A stretch of DNA of 64,000 nucleotides from Mycobacterium sp. 852002-50816_SCH5313054-b. GTDB taxonomy: Bacteria > Actinomycetota > Actinomycetes > Mycobacteriales > Mycobacteriaceae. The stretch is from positions 1 to 64,000 of the forward strand of contig NZ_LZIC01000126.1 of NCBI RefSeq assembly GCF_001667185.1, given 5' to 3'. Made by a program: the position numbers and the translations under genes. The notes under the pieces were generated by a model, which worked only from the letters and a program-made list of their open reading frames with translations, ran no database searches and had not been told where the DNA came from. Shown here in pieces: positions 24,225-32,388 of this stretch (position 1 is its first letter; each line of letters begins with the position of its first letter).

Positions 24225-25013
24225 TCAGTGGCCGACGGCGTGGCCGACGGCGTTCAGGTACTCGACGACTGCGGCGGCAACCGCAGCGGGCTGTTCGGGG
24301 AACAGGGCGTGACTGGCATCGTCGATGACAGTGGTGGTGACTCGAGCGCCGTAGCGGGCGCGCATATCGCCCCATTCGTCGCGCGTGTGAAACGGGTCGA
24401 GGGCGGCGATGATCTCGAACACCGGCGCGTTTCCGGCGCCCCAATAGCGTGCGACGTCTGTGCGGCGCACGCAGTCCACTTGCATCGCCAGGGTTTCCGG
24501 ATACCAGCCGGTGAGCCAGATCGAGGCGTCGTGATCGGGTGCGAAGAACGCCAGCCGCAACGCGGTCAGTCGGATCGCGTCGGGCAGCGTGGGGTCGCCG
24601 GCGCGCATGGGCGCTGAATTGATCTGCGGGGGAACGGTTCTCCCGGACGCGGCGGCCAGGATCACCGCGGCCACCTTGTCGGGGTGGTGCACGGCCGCGG
24701 CGCGGGCGACGAAGTTACCGAATGCGTGCCCGAGGATGACCGCGGGCCCGTCGGCCAAATCGTCGATCACCCCGGCGACATCATCCGCCATGTCGGCGAA
24801 GGTGACATCGCTCATCGGTCCGCAGGAGCCGTCGACGCCGCGCGGCTGTGGGCGCAGCACGCGGTACCCCGCGGCGACCAGCGACGCGGTCAAAGCGTCG
24901 AAGTCGCGCCCGGCGTCGCGGCCGTAGGACGGGATGACGACGACGGCGGGTCCGTTCCCGTCGACGCGGGTGTCGATCGACGCCTGCCCGGCCGCGACGA
25001 CGTGCCGGCTCAT
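24225..25013 (-). CDS. Alpha/beta hydrolase-fold protein with Ala in place of the nucleophile
   Basis: A 262-residue alpha/beta hydrolase-like protein. The oxyanion region (VVVIPSYGRDAGRDFDAL), the LRPQPRGVDGS loop and the C-terminal His (DDASHALFPEQP) are in place. The nucleophile elbow reads GHAFGN (A97, codon 24723-24725) instead of GHSxG, so the usual Ser nucleophile is missing. Either catalysis is of a different kind (some alpha/beta folds act as cofactor-free dioxygenases or ligand-binding proteins) or the elbow is inactive. ATG 25013 overlaps the stop of the SMP-30-like gene by four bases (ATGA). Confidence 0.8.
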   Translation of the reverse strand: MSRHVVAAGQASIDTRVDGNGPAVVVIPSYGRDAGRDFDALTASLVAAGYRVLRPQPRGVDGSCGPMSDVTFADMADDVAGVIDDLADGPAVILGHAFGNFVARAAAVHHPDKVAAVILAAASGRTVPPQINSAPMRAGDPTLPDAIRLTALRLAFFAPDHDASIWLTGWYPETLAMQVDCVRRTDVARYWGAGNAPVFEIIAALDPFHTRDEWGDMRARYGARVTTTVIDDASHALFPEQPAAVAAAVVEYLNAVGHAVGH

Positions 25014-26017
25014 GTGTGCGCCCCGCCCGTCAATCCTGTTGTGGCGAAGTCCAACTCCATGCGCAGCACGGCGGCGCGTCGAACGACCCCTTCGGGAGGG
25101 GCGGTGGTGCCGCCGTCGGTGGTCACGTAGGCGACCCGACCATGCTCGCCGTCCGCCCGTCCCCACGCGGCGCTGGACGGACCGACCAGGATGTCGTCGA
25201 AGGGGTCACCGGCGATGTGGCGGACCTCGCTGCCGTGCCGCGGCCGCAGCGGCACGCGGTCGATGGTGTTGGCGCGGTGCCTGGTGACGTAGGCGAACGC
25301 GGCCTGTTCGTCCAGGCAGAAGTCGTCGGCGTTGTCGATCGCGGCGACGAATTCCGCTGATTCCGCAGGGTTTAGCGTCGTCGGGTCGACAGCGACGCGC
25401 ATGAAGACCTTTTGTGCCGTGGAGGTGTAGTAGAGGTAGCCGGTGCGCGAGCCGTAACGGACGCCGTTGACCCCCGGCTGCGGGGGCGGCGGCACCTCGC
25501 TGTCGGGGTCGAAGGCCATCGTGTCGTGGGCGAGCCACACGTGCGCGGTGGCGTGTCGCGCGTCGGGATCGAGATCGACCCGCCAGATCAGACCGGCGAA
25601 GCAGTCGGCGACCGCCAAAACCCCCGGCGCGAGCAGGCAGCTGCCGTTGAGTCCGCGAGCCCGGTCGTCGAAGGCGTAGACGGTCTCCGGCGACAGGGGC
25701 CGTCCGGGTGCCCAGTCGGTGAGATCGACTCTCGCCAGACAGGATTCACCGGTGGTGTAGGCGAGGGTCAGGTTGACGATGAATACGTCGGGCGCGACCT
25801 CGACGATCCCGGTGACCGGGTGATCGAAGCTGTGCACCAGCACCGGCTCGACGAGCGCGCCCGACCGGGGCGCGGGCACCCACCAGAGTTCGCGTTGAAG
25901 AACGGCGGTGATCAGCAGCGAGCCGTCCGCGCGCACCGCGAGGTTCTCCAGAAAGTACTTCTGGGGAAAGTGGGCCACCGGGGTAAGCGTCACGGTGGGC
26001 AGGGGTGGAAGAGACAT
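25010..26017 (-). CDS. SMP-30/gluconolactonase-like beta-propeller protein
   Basis: A 335-residue protein with repeated propeller-blade strands: YFLENLAVRADGSLLITAVLQRELWWV, GIVEVAPDVFIVNLTLAY, LNGSCLLAPGVLAVADCFAGLIWRVDL and GVNGVRYGSRTGYLYYTSTAQKVFMRV. This is the SMP-30/strictosidine-synthase-like fold, whose members hydrolyse lactones or related esters. It has no clear signal peptide. It is followed by the hydrolase-like gene (four-base overlap) and preceded by a carboxymuconolactone decarboxylase-like gene 15 bases away, so lactone chemistry in a shared pathway is a reasonable inference. Confidence 0.72.
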   Translation of the reverse strand: MSLPPLPTVTLTPVAHFPQKYFLENLAVRADGSLLITAVLQRELWWVPAPRSGALVEPVLVHSFDHPVTGIVEVAPDVFIVNLTLAYTTGESCLARVDLTDWAPGRPLSPETVYAFDDRARGLNGSCLLAPGVLAVADCFAGLIWRVDLDPDARHATAHVWLAHDTMAFDPDSEVPPPPQPGVNGVRYGSRTGYLYYTSTAQKVFMRVAVDPTTLNPAESAEFVAAIDNADDFCLDEQAAFAYVTRHRANTIDRVPLRPRHGSEVRHIAGDPFDDILVGPSSAAWGRADGEHGRVAYVTTDGGTTAPPEGVVRRAAVLRMELDFATTGLTGGAHT

Positions 26018-26032
26018 GGTGGTCCTCGATGG

Positions 26033-26632
26033 TCAGTGGTGGTCGGGCGCTGGAATCGCGAAGGCGTTGAGGATGCCGCACACGGTGTGATAGATGCCGG
26101 TCAGCATGGTGATGTCGAAGACACCCGCGGGCCCGAACCGTTGCGACGCTTGGTCGTACAGCGCGTCGTCGACGTGATGGGTGGCGGACAGCGCGCGAGC
26201 CAGGCGATGGGCGGTCCTCTGTTCGTCGGTGAGCGCCTCGGGCTCGGTCCCGGCAACCAGTTCGGCGATCACCGACTCCGAGAGTCCGGCGTGAAGGGCC
26301 ACGGCGGAGTGGGCGTAGAGCTCGTAGGGCGCGCGCCACACGGAACCGACGGTGAGGATCACCACCTGCCGGGTACGCTCGTCCAGCGACGTGCAGTGCT
26401 GTTCGGCCGCTTGCAGTTTCAGGAATGCCGCGGACATGCCGGGGTTGAGCAGGCTCGGATTGAACGGCCCGATCAGGCGCCCGTCAACGGTGGCCGCCGC
26501 GAATCCGCTGCGCCGCGCCCATTTCACGGCGGTGGTCGTGATGTCGTCGAACAACTCCCGCGCCGCGCCGTCGACAGCCACCCGGTCGGCCAGGGCCAAG
26601 CGGCCACCCAGGCCATGTGCGGGGCCGCTCAC
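26033..26632 (-). CDS. Carboxymuconolactone decarboxylase-family protein 1
   Basis: A 199-residue CMD-like protein: RLIGPFNPSLLNPGMSAAFLKLQAAEQH, TRQVVILTVGSVWRAPYELYAHSAVALHAGLSESVIAELVAG and a C-terminal LTGIYHTVCGILNAFAIP. The E-x3-H pattern in the central helix fits gamma-carboxymuconolactone decarboxylases, whereas the CxxC of AhpD peroxidases is absent. The GTG start at 26632 overlaps the stop of the second CMD-like gene by four bases (GTGA). It is likely a partner of its neighbour in a hetero-oligomer. Confidence 0.8.
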   Translation of the reverse strand: MSGPAHGLGGRLALADRVAVDGAARELFDDITTTAVKWARRSGFAAATVDGRLIGPFNPSLLNPGMSAAFLKLQAAEQHCTSLDERTRQVVILTVGSVWRAPYELYAHSAVALHAGLSESVIAELVAGTEPEALTDEQRTAHRLARALSATHHVDDALYDQASQRFGPAGVFDITMLTGIYHTVCGILNAFAIPAPDHH

Positions 26633-27198
26633 TGGTCCAGCCCACCGGCGTTGGCCGGCACGTCGAAGGCGGCCAGCGTCATGCACACCATGGTGAACCA
26701 GCCCAGCAGCACCGCGACGTCGACGATGCCCGCGTCCCCCAAGAGGTCCCTGGCGCGCCGGTACAGGCCCGTCGGCACCACCCGCGGCGCGACCAATGCG
26801 GACGCCAACTCGTAGACCACCTGCTCTCGCGGGTCGTCGAACGACACCGGCAATCCACTGATGAGCGCTTCGACCCGCCGCGGGCCGAGGCGGGCGGCGC
26901 GTTCGGCAATGATCTCGTGCTCGTAGGTGGCGTACGCGCTGCGCCATTGCGCGGTGACGACGAGGGTGGCGATCTCGATCTCGGCCTTGCTCAACGTGGA
27001 GCGCCGCTGAAAATAGGCGCCGGTCGGCGCGATCGTCATGGACAACGCCGGATTGGCCAGCCAGATCCTGTGCGGACCGGGCACCAATCCTCGCAGCTCG
27101 CGGGTGAACTCGTAGGCCTGTTTCATGGCCGGGTCCATCTGGTCGACCGGTGTCTCCACGAAACGCCCGAACGTGCCGAAGTCGCTTGCCTCACTCAT
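26629..27198 (-). CDS. Carboxymuconolactone decarboxylase-family protein 2
   Basis: A 189-residue CMD-like protein: GLVPGPHRIWLANPALSMTIAPTGAYFQRRSTLSKAEIEIATLVVTAQWRSAYATYEHEIIAERAARLG, then LLGWFTMVCMTLAAFDVPAN. It is related to the next gene but has its own start with a strong GGAGGAG Shine-Dalgarno sequence, so it heads the operon 27198 to 24225. A TetR gene is divergently transcribed 124 bases away and very probably controls it. The CxxC peroxidase motif is absent. Confidence 0.82.
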   Translation of the reverse strand: MSEASDFGTFGRFVETPVDQMDPAMKQAYEFTRELRGLVPGPHRIWLANPALSMTIAPTGAYFQRRSTLSKAEIEIATLVVTAQWRSAYATYEHEIIAERAARLGPRRVEALISGLPVSFDDPREQVVYELASALVAPRVVPTGLYRRARDLLGDAGIVDVAVLLGWFTMVCMTLAAFDVPANAGGLDQ

Positions 27199-27236
27199 CT
27201 CGTCTCCTCCGCTGCTGGTCGACTCGGATAACGCGA

Positions 27237-27314
27237 ACGAACATTCACTTTTTATAGTGCGCCCGTTGTCCCTTGCTGTCAAACACGAATGCTCGTGCTT
27301 TTTTATGCTATGCT
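27237..27314. promoter_or_regulatory. Divergent promoter/operator region between CMD operon and tetR
   Basis: On the minus strand TTGACA (plus 27277-27282) and TATAAA (27251-27256) form a sigma-A-like promoter for the CMD operon, with a rather long 20-base spacer. For the plus-strand tetR, TATGCT at 27309-27314 lies seven bases before its ATG. Operator candidates are the perfect palindrome CACGAATGCTCGTG (27284-27297, CACGA/TCGTG arms) and ACGAACATTC (27237-27246), which is an inverted copy of GAATGCTCGT with one mismatch. The two half-sites flank the CMD promoter. Confidence 0.6.
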
Positions 27315-27321
27315 GGGGTTC

Positions 27322-27915
27322 ATGCCGAAAGTCACGCCCGAATACCGCGCGGAGCGGCGCGCACACATCATGGCGGCCGCGCGTCGCTGCTTCATCCGCA
27401 ACGGATTTCACGCCGCCTCGATGCACGACCTGGTCGAGGAAGCGGGAATGTCCTCGGGTGCGGTCTACCGCTACTTCCCCAGCAAGGACGCGGTCATCGA
27501 GGCGATCGCCGCGGACAACCTGGAGCAGGTCGTCGCCGTCATCGGACAATCCATCGAGGGCGGCGCAAGCCCACAGGCGGCCATCGCGACGGTGCTCGAC
27601 TTCGTGACCCTCCGCCACGGTGAGGATGGCTTCGCCGCGATCGCCCTGTTGGTCTGGTCGGAAGCCCTGCGCAACCCGACGCTGGCGACACACCTGCGCA
27701 ACGCCATCGCCTCCGCGTTCGCCACGTTGAGCGCCGGCGCGCATCGTCAATCCGACGGCCAACTCGATCCGACCGCCTTGGCGGACCTGTTGTTGTGCGT
27801 GCTGCCCGGCTATCTCATGCGGTTGGCCCTGGGCGGACACGAGGCCGTCGAGAACATTCCCACCGCCATCGAGAAGGTGCTCAACGTTCCCGAGCGCTCA
27901 CCGGCACCAGCGTAA
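27322..27915 (+). CDS. TetR-family regulator of the CMD operon
   Basis: A 197-residue regulator. The helix-turn-helix region is RRAHIMAAARRCFIRNGFHAASMHDLVEEAGMSSGAVYRYFPSKDAVIEAI (about residues 11-61), with a typical all-helical C-terminal domain. ATG 27322 is chosen over an ATG 11 codons upstream because it matches the family start and because TATGCT at 27309-27314 fits a leaderless start there. It is divergent from the CMD/SMP-30/hydrolase operon and shares the palindromic intergenic region with it, so repression of both directions is expected. Confidence 0.9.
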   Translation: MPKVTPEYRAERRAHIMAAARRCFIRNGFHAASMHDLVEEAGMSSGAVYRYFPSKDAVIEAIAADNLEQVVAVIGQSIEGGASPQAAIATVLDFVTLRHGEDGFAAIALLVWSEALRNPTLATHLRNAIASAFATLSAGAHRQSDGQLDPTALADLLLCVLPGYLMRLALGGHEAVENIPTAIEKVLNVPERSPAPA

Positions 27916-28081
27916 GCATTTCCACCAGAACAGCTTTCGATAAATACCTATCGCTCTACGCGATGGGCCGAGCAATCGACGAACCAATGAGCTTCCGCCA
28001 CAGATGAATTAGATGGAAAGATACCGCGAAGACTCCAGAAATGCCGGAATATCGGCCGCGCACATGTAGTTGGGGGTGGGT

Positions 28082-29041
28082 ATGAAAGCAATCGGTTACA
28101 CCGAGTTCGGTGGCCCAGAAGTACTGCGGGCCTTGGAGTTACCGGAGCCCCATGCCGGGCCCGGGCAGGTCCGGGTACGCGTGCACGCGGCGGCGGTCAA
28201 TCCCGCCGACACGGCGGCACGGTCGGGATGGATGAAACGCCACTATCCGCCAGATACCCTCCCGGGAGGCCGCTATCCCGATCCACCGTACGTGACGGGC
28301 TGGGACTTCTGCGGTGTTCTCGACGAGGACCCCGACGGTGGTTCGATCGGCATTGGCGAGCGAGTCATCGGACTCACGCTGAGCCCGATGGGCAAGGTCG
28401 GCGCGTACGCCGAATACGTCGTGACCGATTCCAGGTCGGTGGTGCGGACGCCGAGCGACGCCACAACCGTTGCGGCGTCCACTCTTCTGATGAATGCCGT
28501 GACCGCCTACGCGATGCTCGAGGCGCTCGCCGTTCCCGCCGGCGGCACCGTCGCGGTGACCGGTGCGGCCGGAGCCCTGGGGGGCTACGCGATCGAATTG
28601 GCCAAATACCAAGGGCTGCAGGTGGTTGCCGACGCCGCCGAGACCGACGACGCACTCGTCAAACAATTGGGGGCAGACGTCGTCGTCCGCCGCGGTGACG
28701 GACTTGCCCAACGCATTCGCGCGGTGATGCCCGCGGGGGTCGACGGTGTTGTGGACGCGGCGCTCTATACCGACGCCATCGTTCCGGCCGTCCGCGACGG
28801 CGGCTCGGTCACGTCGGCCCGCCAGCATGTTGGCCCCAGTCAGCGATCAATCCGCTGGCACGTGGTTTCGGTCACCGAGCACATCTCGCGCACCGATGTG
28901 CTCGACACCCTGCGCGACCTGACGGAAGCCGGCACCCTGACCCTGCGTGTGGCGGACACCCTGCCCGCCGAGCGGGCCGCCGACGCACACCGGCGACTGG
29001 AAGCCGGCGGACTCCGCGGCCGCCTGGTGCTCACCTGGTAG
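28082..29041 (+). CDS. Zinc-independent MDR quinone oxidoreductase
   Basis: A 319-residue medium-chain dehydrogenase/reductase of the QOR type: MKAIGYTEFGGPEVLRALELPEPHAGPGQVRVRVHAAAVNPADTAAR, then the nucleotide motif VAVTGAAGALGGYAIELAKYQGLQVV. The zinc-ligand cysteines and histidine of alcohol dehydrogenases are absent. It likely reduces quinones or enones with NADPH. ATG 28082 has GGGGGTGGGT upstream. An Old Yellow Enzyme gene follows 63 bases later, so the two may form an enone-reducing unit. Confidence 0.86.
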   Translation: MKAIGYTEFGGPEVLRALELPEPHAGPGQVRVRVHAAAVNPADTAARSGWMKRHYPPDTLPGGRYPDPPYVTGWDFCGVLDEDPDGGSIGIGERVIGLTLSPMGKVGAYAEYVVTDSRSVVRTPSDATTVAASTLLMNAVTAYAMLEALAVPAGGTVAVTGAAGALGGYAIELAKYQGLQVVADAAETDDALVKQLGADVVVRRGDGLAQRIRAVMPAGVDGVVDAALYTDAIVPAVRDGGSVTSARQHVGPSQRSIRWHVVSVTEHISRTDVLDTLRDLTEAGTLTLRVADTLPAERAADAHRRLEAGGLRGRLVLTW

Positions 29042-29104
29042 CTCGAGCCGCCTGCGGCGCGGCTCATTGCCTGCATCGCTGAACGACTATTGGGAGGAAT
29101 TCCG

Positions 29105-30241
29105 ATGGCAGACGACGCCGTCGACATCTCAGGCCTGCTCACACCACTGACAGTGAGATCGGTCCGGTTGCCGAACCGGTTCGCCCTGGCCCCGATGACC
29201 CGATACGCCACGCCGGACGGGGTGCCCACCGCGGAGTACCCAGGATATTTCCGGCGGCGCGCAGCCGGCGGCATGGGCCTGCTGATCACCGAGGCGACAC
29301 TGATCCCCGATCCGAGTACCGCGCTGGACCTGGATATGGCCAGCTACTTCCGCGACGAGGCGAAAGAGGTGTGGAGAACCGTGGTCGAAGGAGTACACGA
29401 CGAAGGCGCGGCGATCTTCTCGCAATTACTCCATGCCGGGGTGTACCGGGGACCGAACCCAGCAGTGTTCCCCGATGTCCCGGCCGCGAGTCCGTCCGGA
29501 ATCGACTTCTACGGTGAACCGGTCGGGAAACCACTCTCTACCAACGACATCGACAGAATTTACGGCAACTACGTGCGGGCGGCCCGCAACGCGCAGTGGG
29601 CGGGGTTCGACGGCATCGAAGTGCACGGCGCCCATGGATACCTACCGGACCTGTTCCTGTGGGGCCGCACCAACCGGCGCGATGACCGCTACGGGGGTGC
29701 GTTGCGGGACAGGACACGGTTTGCCGCCGAACTGATCACGGCGCTGCGCGCCGAACTGGGACCGCAGACACCGATCAGCTTCCGCTTCTCCCAATGGAAG
29801 GCCGACCTGTATGACGCGAGGCTCGTCAACAGCCCGCACGAGTTGGAAGCGCTCCTGCGCCCGCTCGCCGAAGCCGGTGTCGACATCTTGCACCCGTCAA
29901 CGCGCCGGCACTACCAGCCGGCCTTTCCCGAACGCAGCGGCACAGACGGCCAACTGAGTCTGGCGGGATGGACCAAAAAGGTCACCGGACTGCCCACCAT
30001 CGTCGTGGGATCGATCGGGCTCACCAAAACCATTGAAGGCCAGGGCAACACCCCCGACGGGCACGCCGACATCGCCTCACTGCAAACACTCGTCGAGCAA
30101 TTCGAACGCGGCGAATTCGACATCGCCGCCATCGGCCGGGCCGCCCTGGCCAACCTCGACTTCGTCGACAAGGTCCGCGCCGGACGGGACGACGAGCTGA
30201 TCCCCTACAACGAGCACCGACACAAACTCACACTCTGCTGA
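29105..30241 (+). CDS. Old Yellow Enzyme-family NADH:flavin oxidoreductase
   Basis: A 378-residue FMN TIM-barrel ene-reductase. Family motifs: LTPLTVRSVRLPNRFALAPMTRYAT near the N-terminus, SQLLHAGVYRG, and the diagnostic FDGIEVHGAHGYLPDLFLWGRTNRRDDRYGG with the substrate-binding HGAH pair, followed by FDIAAIGRAALANLDFV. It reduces activated C=C bonds of alpha,beta-unsaturated carbonyls or nitro compounds. ATG 29105 follows GGGAGGAAT at good spacing. It lies between two MDR dehydrogenases on the same strand, apparently one operon from 28082 to 31289. Confidence 0.92.
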   Translation: MADDAVDISGLLTPLTVRSVRLPNRFALAPMTRYATPDGVPTAEYPGYFRRRAAGGMGLLITEATLIPDPSTALDLDMASYFRDEAKEVWRTVVEGVHDEGAAIFSQLLHAGVYRGPNPAVFPDVPAASPSGIDFYGEPVGKPLSTNDIDRIYGNYVRAARNAQWAGFDGIEVHGAHGYLPDLFLWGRTNRRDDRYGGALRDRTRFAAELITALRAELGPQTPISFRFSQWKADLYDARLVNSPHELEALLRPLAEAGVDILHPSTRRHYQPAFPERSGTDGQLSLAGWTKKVTGLPTIVVGSIGLTKTIEGQGNTPDGHADIASLQTLVEQFERGEFDIAAIGRAALANLDFVDKVRAGRDDELIPYNEHRHKLTLC

Positions 30242-30275
30242 CATCGAAAGCTGTCGGATAGAAAGGAACTCGACC

Positions 30276-31289
30276 ATGCAGGTGTACCGATTCGACGGCG
30301 CCGGCGGGCTCGACGGATTGCGGATGCGCGACGAACCCGTCCCGTCACCGCAGCGAGGAGAACTGCTGCTTCGCATCAAGGCTGTCGCACTGAATTACCG
30401 GGACATCGCAATCCCGCTGGGTCGCTACGTGCGCGACAGCAGGCCGGGCCTGGTGCCGTGCAGCGATGCCGCCGCCGAAGTCGTCGAGACCGGTGAGGGC
30501 GTCGACGACCACCGGCCGGGCGACCGGGTCGTCAGTGCCTTCCACCCCCGGTGGTTCGGCGGCCCGATGCCGGCCACCGCGAACTCCGACAGCTACGGCA
30601 GTGGGCAGGACGGGTGGCTCACCGAATACAAGGTGGTCTCGCGGGAAGCGGTCGTCGGCATCCCCGCGGCAATCCCCGACGAACAGGCGGCGACGCTACC
30701 CTGCGCCGGGGTAACGGCGTGGAACGCGCTCGGCGGACCCACGCCGGTGCGGGCGGGCCAGACGGTGCTGACCCTTGGTTCGGGTGGGGTTTCGGTGTTC
30801 GCGTTGCAACTGGCCAAGATCTTGGGCACCCGCGTCATCGCGACCACCTCGAGCGCGCGAAAGGCCGAGACACTGCGCGCCCTCGGCGCCGCGGAGGTCA
30901 TCAATTACCGCGACAACCCCAAGTGGGGCGAGCAGGTTCGTGACGTGACCGAAGGGCGCGGTGTGGACCGCGTCGTCGAGGTCGGCGGGCCCGCCACCAT
31001 CGAGCAGTCGTTGCGGGCGGTCGCCGCGAACGGGGAGGTGACGCTGATCGGTTTCCTCAGCGACGACAACCCCGGCATCGACTATTTCCTCCTGAAGGGC
31101 AGTGGCGCGACAATGCGCAGCATCACGGTCGGCGACCGGACCGACTTGCAGGCACTCGTCCGTGCCGTGGTTGCGACGGGCCTCACACCGGTCATCGACG
31201 GAGTCTTCGATTTCGAAGATGCCAAATCGGCGTTCGAGCGGCTGCGCGATGGCAAGCACGTCGGCAAGTTGGTCATCCGGGTCGGCTGA
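30276..31289 (+). CDS. MDR-family NAD(P)-dependent alcohol dehydrogenase-like protein
   Basis: A 337-residue MDR protein: MQVYRFDGAGGLDGLRMRDEPVPSPQRGELLLRIKAVALNYRDIAIPLG, VPCSDAAAEVVETGEGV, a nucleotide motif VLTLGSGGVSVFALQLAKILGTRVIATTSS and a C-terminal HVGKLVIRVG. The structural zinc loop is missing and the catalytic zinc ligands are not evident, as in many zinc-independent quinone/alcohol oxidoreductases. GAAAGGAAC precedes the ATG by eight bases. It lies 34 bases after the OYE gene in the same direction. Confidence 0.86.
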   Translation: MQVYRFDGAGGLDGLRMRDEPVPSPQRGELLLRIKAVALNYRDIAIPLGRYVRDSRPGLVPCSDAAAEVVETGEGVDDHRPGDRVVSAFHPRWFGGPMPATANSDSYGSGQDGWLTEYKVVSREAVVGIPAAIPDEQAATLPCAGVTAWNALGGPTPVRAGQTVLTLGSGGVSVFALQLAKILGTRVIATTSSARKAETLRALGAAEVINYRDNPKWGEQVRDVTEGRGVDRVVEVGGPATIEQSLRAVAANGEVTLIGFLSDDNPGIDYFLLKGSGATMRSITVGDRTDLQALVRAVVATGLTPVIDGVFDFEDAKSAFERLRDGKHVGKLVIRVG

Positions 31290-31349
31290 GGCCGAGAATG
31301 CCTCGCCGCCGGGGCCGACACCGAAACCGGCACCGCGCCGCTTTTCCGG

Positions 31350-31404
31350 GTGATGTGACTTGGTTCCGTCACGGTGTTAGGGTGATGGAACCGAGTCACA
31401 TCAC
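31350..31404. promoter_or_regulatory. Long palindromic operator upstream of the SDR gene
   Basis: Arms of 23 bases (31350-31372 and 31382-31404) are inverted repeats with two mismatches around a nine-base loop. Each arm contains the motif GTGATGTGACTTGGTTCC (second arm GTGATGTGACTCGGTTCC on the other strand). The same motif occurs once at 24196-24214 before a tetR gene. The dyad is centred about 75 bases upstream of the SDR start codon. It could also act as a terminator for the preceding MDR gene, but no T-tract follows and the shared motif favours an operator. Confidence 0.65.
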
Positions 31405-31451
31405 TCTTCGTCCCAACCTCGGGCCCGAATTACGCCAGCGGAGGATTCACG

Positions 31452-32336
31452 ATGCGCGTCTTCGTCACCGGACCCAGTGGCCACATCGGCTCCGCTGTGG
31501 TTCCGCAGCTGCTCCGAGCCGGACATGAGGTGGTCGGGCTCGCCCGGTCCGACACCTCGGCAGATGCTGTGAAAGCACTCGGCGCCAACGTCTTTCGCGG
31601 CGCCCTCGGCGATCTCGACGGGTTGCGCGACGCTGCCGCAGGGGCAGACGCGGTGATTCATCTCGCGTTCGATCACGCCGCGGTAGCCGCCGGAGACCTG
31701 GCCGGTGCGGCAAGCGCAGACCTGGCCGTCGTGCAGACCTTCGGCCAGGCCTTGGCCGGCGCCGGCAAGACCTCGATCGGGGTCGGCGTGACGCGTAGCG
31801 GCAGTACCGACAGCGATGAGGCGTTGAGCGCCAACCCCCGCTCGGAAATCGCTCGTACGGTCGCCTCGCTCGCCGAGGACGGTGTGCGGTCAGTGAACGT
31901 GGGGATCCCGCCGGTAGTGCACAGCAGTCGCGATCAGCGGGGTTTCGTCCCGATGCTGATCGGGATCGCGCGGGGCACAGGCGTTTCCGGCTACGTCGGA
32001 GACGGGAACAATAGGTGGCCCGCCGTTCACGCCCTCGACCTCGGCACGCTCTTCCGGCTCGCCCTGGAAGACGCCCCAATCGGATCTCAGCTGCCCGCCG
32101 CGGCCGAGGAGGGCATTCCGGTACGCGAGATCGCTGAGACCATCGGCCGCCACCTGGGTATCCCCACCGCGAGCATCCCTGCCGAGCGGGCCGCGGACCA
32201 CTTCGGAACCTTCGCCCCCTTCATATCGCTCGACCTCACACTGTCCGGCGCGCACAGCCGAAACCTGCTGGGCTGGGAGCCCATTCATGCCGGGCTGCTC
32301 GCCGACCTCGAGCAGGGTCACTACTTCACGACATGA
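31452..32336 (+). CDS. SDR-family NAD(P)-dependent epimerase/reductase
   Basis: A 294-residue extended/atypical SDR: MRVFVTGPSGHIGSAVVPQLLRAGHEVVGLARSD (the nucleotide motif GPSGHIG), then DLDGLRDAAAGADAVIHLAFDH and SIGVGVTRSGSTDSDEAL. The C-terminus LTLSGAHSRNLLGWEPIHAGLLADLEQGHYF is typical of NAD-dependent epimerase-like proteins. GCGGAGGATTC precedes the ATG. The strong dyad at 31350-31404 suggests it is separately regulated from the MDR/OYE genes just upstream. Substrate unknown. Confidence 0.87.
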   Translation: MRVFVTGPSGHIGSAVVPQLLRAGHEVVGLARSDTSADAVKALGANVFRGALGDLDGLRDAAAGADAVIHLAFDHAAVAAGDLAGAASADLAVVQTFGQALAGAGKTSIGVGVTRSGSTDSDEALSANPRSEIARTVASLAEDGVRSVNVGIPPVVHSSRDQRGFVPMLIGIARGTGVSGYVGDGNNRWPAVHALDLGTLFRLALEDAPIGSQLPAAAEEGIPVREIAETIGRHLGIPTASIPAERAADHFGTFAPFISLDLTLSGAHSRNLLGWEPIHAGLLADLEQGHYFTT

Positions 32337-32388
32337 CCCCGGCTGCCCGATGGGGGCTCGCCCAGATCGCGTCTTTGTGCGGCCGGGT

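Noticed and set aside
31350..31404. Reading the long dyad as a Rho-independent terminator of the MDR gene
   Set aside because: There is no T-tract on either strand, and the same motif occurs singly at a tetR promoter, so an operator is more likely.
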